A stretch of 6,069 bases of DNA, taken from the NCBI GenBank assembly GCA_002774315.1, contig PEYP01000144.1, positions 1 through 6,069 on the forward strand, in the 5' to 3' direction. The notes beneath the pieces were generated by a model. The model did no database searches. It was not told the DNA's origin and saw nothing but the letters and a program-made list of their open reading frames with translations. A program made the position numbers and the translations under genes. Numbering within the stretch: position 1 is the first letter of the stretch; every line of letters begins with the position of its first letter. This document shows positions 4,663 through 6,069 of the stretch, piece after piece. The stretch comes from Candidatus Stahliibacteriota bacterium CG08_land_8_20_14_0_20_40_26. GTDB lineage: Bacteria; Hydrothermota; UBA3073.

Positions 4663-6069
4663 TTATTTCATAGCCTCGCCTTCCACTATTACAAATTTTG
4701 TCTCCCGTCTCAGTGGTGAGAACGGTTCACCACCCCCCTCAAAGAACTTGGTAAAAAACTCGGCGTACTGTAGTCTAAGTGTATGAACATAGGCACCAAG
4801 AACATTTATGCCTATACTAAAGAGATGCCCAAATATAAACACAAGGGGTACAAGAACAAACTTCAGTACTGGAATCTGTGCCATCACACCTACAAGGATA
4901 TTTATTGCCATAGCAAGTCCTACCGTCACAAGCCCCAGTGCCATAAGCCTTGAGTATGATATTATATCTCCGACAGTACCCATTATACCCTGATAGAGAT
5001 TGAAGAGTCCCTTTGCAACTTGAATAAAGAAGTTTCGTGAGGGAATTCCAGATGCAAACAACACAAGAAGGGCTGCAACTATGATGAGAGAAAGAAAAAT
5101 GGATTTGAATCCCTCAAGCGCTGGAATAAAGGACGCCATCACAAATAGAAGCAGGGATACCCAGAATATATCCCAGGATAACTTGCCTGCAATAGCCTCC
5201 AGTATCTTTCCCTGTCTTAACAGTTTTACAAATCCTACAAAGAACCCTACAAGTATCTGGACTATCCCCACACCAAGCGCAAGCATAAAAAACTTGAGCG
5301 GTTCCTTCATGGGGTCAAAGAGAAGTAGCTTTCCCCTGATGATAGCAAGTCCGGGGAAAATTGGCGAGAGTCTCTGCGGAAGGTCTCCAAACCATCCTCC
5401 AAGGAGTGCGCCCACAACAATCGTGGCTACACTTCCTGCCATGAGTATCTTTAATAGTCTCTTATCACCCTTAATTCTTCTCATAAAAATAAGAGAGATA
5501 AATGCAAATATCAATCCGTACATTGCATCAGTAAGACAGAGAGCAAAGAATAAAATAAAGAATGGAGCAATGAGTGGAGAAGGGTCTATCTCTTTGGAGT
5601 GTGGTGTCCCATAGAGTTTTGTAAGTATCTCAAAAGGTCTTACTGGGGGTCTGTTTTCCAGTTCCACGGGAGGCAGTTCTCCTGCATGTGGTTGTATCTC
5701 CTCAAGCGTCACCGTAGCAAATCCATCTGCCAGTTTCTCCAATCTCTTTTTATCTTTCTTCCTTACCCACCCCTCAATGCATACAGCACTAGGGGTCACA
5801 AATGCGTTAGACAGCGCCTTTTCTCTTAAACTTGTGTTGTAATCTTCTTCATAGATAACAAGAATTCTCTCTATATCCCGAGCGATTTCTGCACTCCTCT
5901 CGACGATTCTTTCTCTCTGTTGCTCTATCTCCTCAAGTCTATTTTGCAATCCCTTTATAATATCTCGTGGCTTTCCGGTAAATCCATCAAGCCTTGCAGG
6001 TTCAAACCCAATGCCTATCAAGAAGTTTCGTATCTCATTCTTCGCCTCTGCCCTGTATGCAAATATACA
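4663..6069 (-). CDS. ntpI: V/A-type ATPase subunit I (a-subunit homologue), 5' partial
   Basis: The frame is open to the right edge, so 468 residues are visible and roughly 130-190 N-terminal ones lie outside; the TTG at 6021 is internal, not a start. Subunit I is the membrane stator of V/A-type ATPases: it supplies the half-channels through which H+ or Na+ reaches the rotating c-ring. Counting from the window edge, residues ~35-85 form a coiled coil (KGLQNRLEEIEQQRERIVER), followed by the end of the cytoplasmic domain and then 7-8 membrane helices from ~165. Family hallmarks are IDPSPLIAPFFILFFALCL then TDAMYGL (~161-187), GDIISYSRLMALGL (~367-380) with the essential channel arginine at 374 (equivalent to yeast Vph1 Arg735), and GAYVHTLRLQYAEFF (~425-439) with the second conserved arginine at 432. 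It ends at TAA (4663-4665), and no c-ring gene follows downstream in this window. Confidence 0.96.
   Translation of the reverse strand, partial: CIFAYRAEAKNEIRNFLIGIGFEPARLDGFTGKPRDIIKGLQNRLEEIEQQRERIVERSAEIARDIERILVIYEEDYNTSLREKALSNAFVTPSAVCIEGWVRKKDKKRLEKLADGFATVTLEEIQPHAGELPPVELENRPPVRPFEILTKLYGTPHSKEIDPSPLIAPFFILFFALCLTDAMYGLIFAFISLIFMRRIKGDKRLLKILMAGSVATIVVGALLGGWFGDLPQRLSPIFPGLAIIRGKLLLFDPMKEPLKFFMLALGVGIVQILVGFFVGFVKLLRQGKILEAIAGKLSWDIFWVSLLLFVMASFIPALEGFKSIFLSLIIVAALLVLFASGIPSRNFFIQVAKGLFNLYQGIMGTVGDIISYSRLMALGLVTVGLAMAINILVGVMAQIPVLKFVLVPLVFIFGHLFSIGINVLGAYVHTLRLQYAEFFTKFFEGGGEPFSPLRRETKFVIVEGEAMK

Noticed and set aside
5081..5829. Plus-strand frames of 177 and 76 codons.
   Set aside because: They are antisense shadows of the clearly conserved subunit I gene and show no family features.
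6019..6021. TTG as the start of subunit I.
   Set aside because: The same frame continues without a stop to the window edge and the family is longer, so the gene is cut by the window.

Overview
The window looks like a piece of chromosome from a diderm (LPS-making) bacterium. lpxD and a Skp/OmpH-type periplasmic protein point to an outer membrane. The proton pump encoded at the right end is of the V/A type rather than the F type, a combination seen in scattered bacterial phyla, including several uncultured candidate phyla. Coding sequence is moderately AT-rich. The gaps between genes carry many short dispersed repeats of the kind common in metagenome-derived bacterial genomes. I cannot name the taxon from this sequence alone.

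Every supported gene lies on the minus strand, so transcription runs from high to low coordinates. From right to left: the C-terminal three quarters of a V/A-type ATPase subunit I (4663-6069, 5' end off the window); a gene-free, repeat-packed stretch of about 790 bp (3870-4662); a secreted Skp/OmpH-like protein with an unusual C-terminal CsgG/LpoB-like domain (2904-3869); lpxD, 22 bp downstream (1874-2881); a small unrecognised helical protein of 81 aa (1551-1796); a flavin reductase-family protein (940-1482); a 255-bp gap with a good sigma70-like promoter (685-939); and the N-terminal 228 residues of a secreted CBM9-like/DUF5916 protein (1-684, 3' end off the window).

The Skp-like gene and lpxD form a recognisable fragment of the conserved envelope cluster bamA-skp-lpxD-fabZ-lpxA, here without bamA, fabZ or lpxA beside them. 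They share outer-membrane biogenesis: outer-membrane-protein chaperoning and the third step of lipid A synthesis. The remaining genes show no obvious functional link to them.

The two most interesting items are the two-domain Skp-CsgG/LpoB-like architecture, and the repeat block at 3910-4645. In that block four related ~20-bp palindromes appear to be inserted, nearly seamlessly, inside other dispersed repeats. Removing each palindrome restores or plausibly restores the interrupted host repeat, which suggests a very small mobile or replicating palindromic element. No tRNA, rRNA, CRISPR array, insertion sequence or transposase gene was seen.
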